DNA of 64,000 bases from Thalassotalea sp. Sam97. GTDB taxonomy: Bacteria > Pseudomonadota > Gammaproteobacteria > Enterobacterales > Alteromonadaceae. Location: NCBI RefSeq assembly GCF_041379765.1, contig NZ_CP166919.1, positions 3,162,001-3,226,000 of the forward strand, read 5' to 3'. The position numbers and the translations under genes are program-made. Each line of letters begins with the position of its first letter. The stretch's first letter is position 1. Positions 63,969 to 64,000 of this stretch are shown here, in pieces. Under the pieces are notes generated by a model that saw nothing but the letters and a program-made list of their open reading frames with translations, did not search any database and had not been told where the DNA came from.

Positions 63969-64000
63969 TTCGGTTAGATTATGTCGCTTTGCTAGCAACA

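Noticed and set aside
1..64000. CRISPR arrays, insertion sequences, prophage or toxin-antitoxin modules
   Set aside because: No regularly spaced repeats, transposase or integrase motifs, or small overlapping toxin-antitoxin pairs were seen.

Overview
The window is 64 kb of chromosome from a gammaproteobacterium. The gene order (trpS-rpe, dam, aroB-aroK, pilQPONM, mrcA; gmk-rpoZ-spoT-trmH-recG; ubiEJB-tatABCD-hemB; gppA-rhlB-trxA-rho; ubiD-fre) is the one known from enteric, Vibrio, Shewanella and Colwellia chromosomes. AT-leaning DNA, a Mg-type HemB, a TorF-like porin, a DUF2970 protein, FadL and paired exported amidohydrolases suggest a marine Alteromonadales member (Colwelliaceae or relatives). 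This placement is inferred from order and protein flavour, not from a database search. No tRNA, rRNA, CRISPR array, IS element or prophage was found.

Layout. 0.3-2.6 kb: an exported trypsin-fold protease overlapping an FHA-domain membrane protein. 2.7-8.2 kb: trpS, rpe, dam, aroB and aroK on the minus strand, interrupted by a plus-strand porin and a DUF2970 gene; gph and damX are absent from their usual places. 8.4-16 kb: the type IV pilus operon pilMNOPQ, divergent from mrcA (PBP1a). 16-22 kb: MscS channel, a possible small RNA, two poorly known proteins, an aspartate/aromatic aminotransferase, and a class IV aminotransferase paired with a sulfotransferase-like P-loop protein. 22-29 kb: gmk, rpoZ, spoT, ridA, trmH, recG, VanZ-like. 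29.6-38.7 kb: ubiE-ubiJ-ubiB, tatABC, a small exported protein, tatD, hemB and a DMT transporter. 38.7-45.6 kb: gppA and rhlB (minus), trxA, rho, rluF and an outer membrane barrel protein. 45.6-56.6 kb: an amidohydrolase and its apparently dead paralogue, ubiD-fre, FadL, a DUF885 lipoprotein, two c-type cytochromes, selO and a small protein.

56.6-64 kb is the main accessory region. An MDR oxidoreductase and a CitE/HpcH-type CoA-ester lyase lie on the minus strand. Divergent from them, across a 412-bp gap with a perfect 10-bp inverted repeat, runs a tight operon: a second HpcH/CitE-type protein, an AMP-forming acyl-CoA ligase, a third CitE-type lyase and a tandem-hotdog MaoC protein resembling mesaconyl-CoA (beta-methylmalyl-CoA) hydratase. 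Together they suggest a route that activates a branched C5 dicarboxylic acid, hydrates its CoA ester and cleaves it to C2/C3 units such as glyoxylate and propionyl-CoA. The cluster runs to the window edge and may continue. It is the best candidate for an undescribed system here.

Terminators and inverted repeats were read by eye; start codons were moved where a ribosome binding site or family alignment from memory argued for it.
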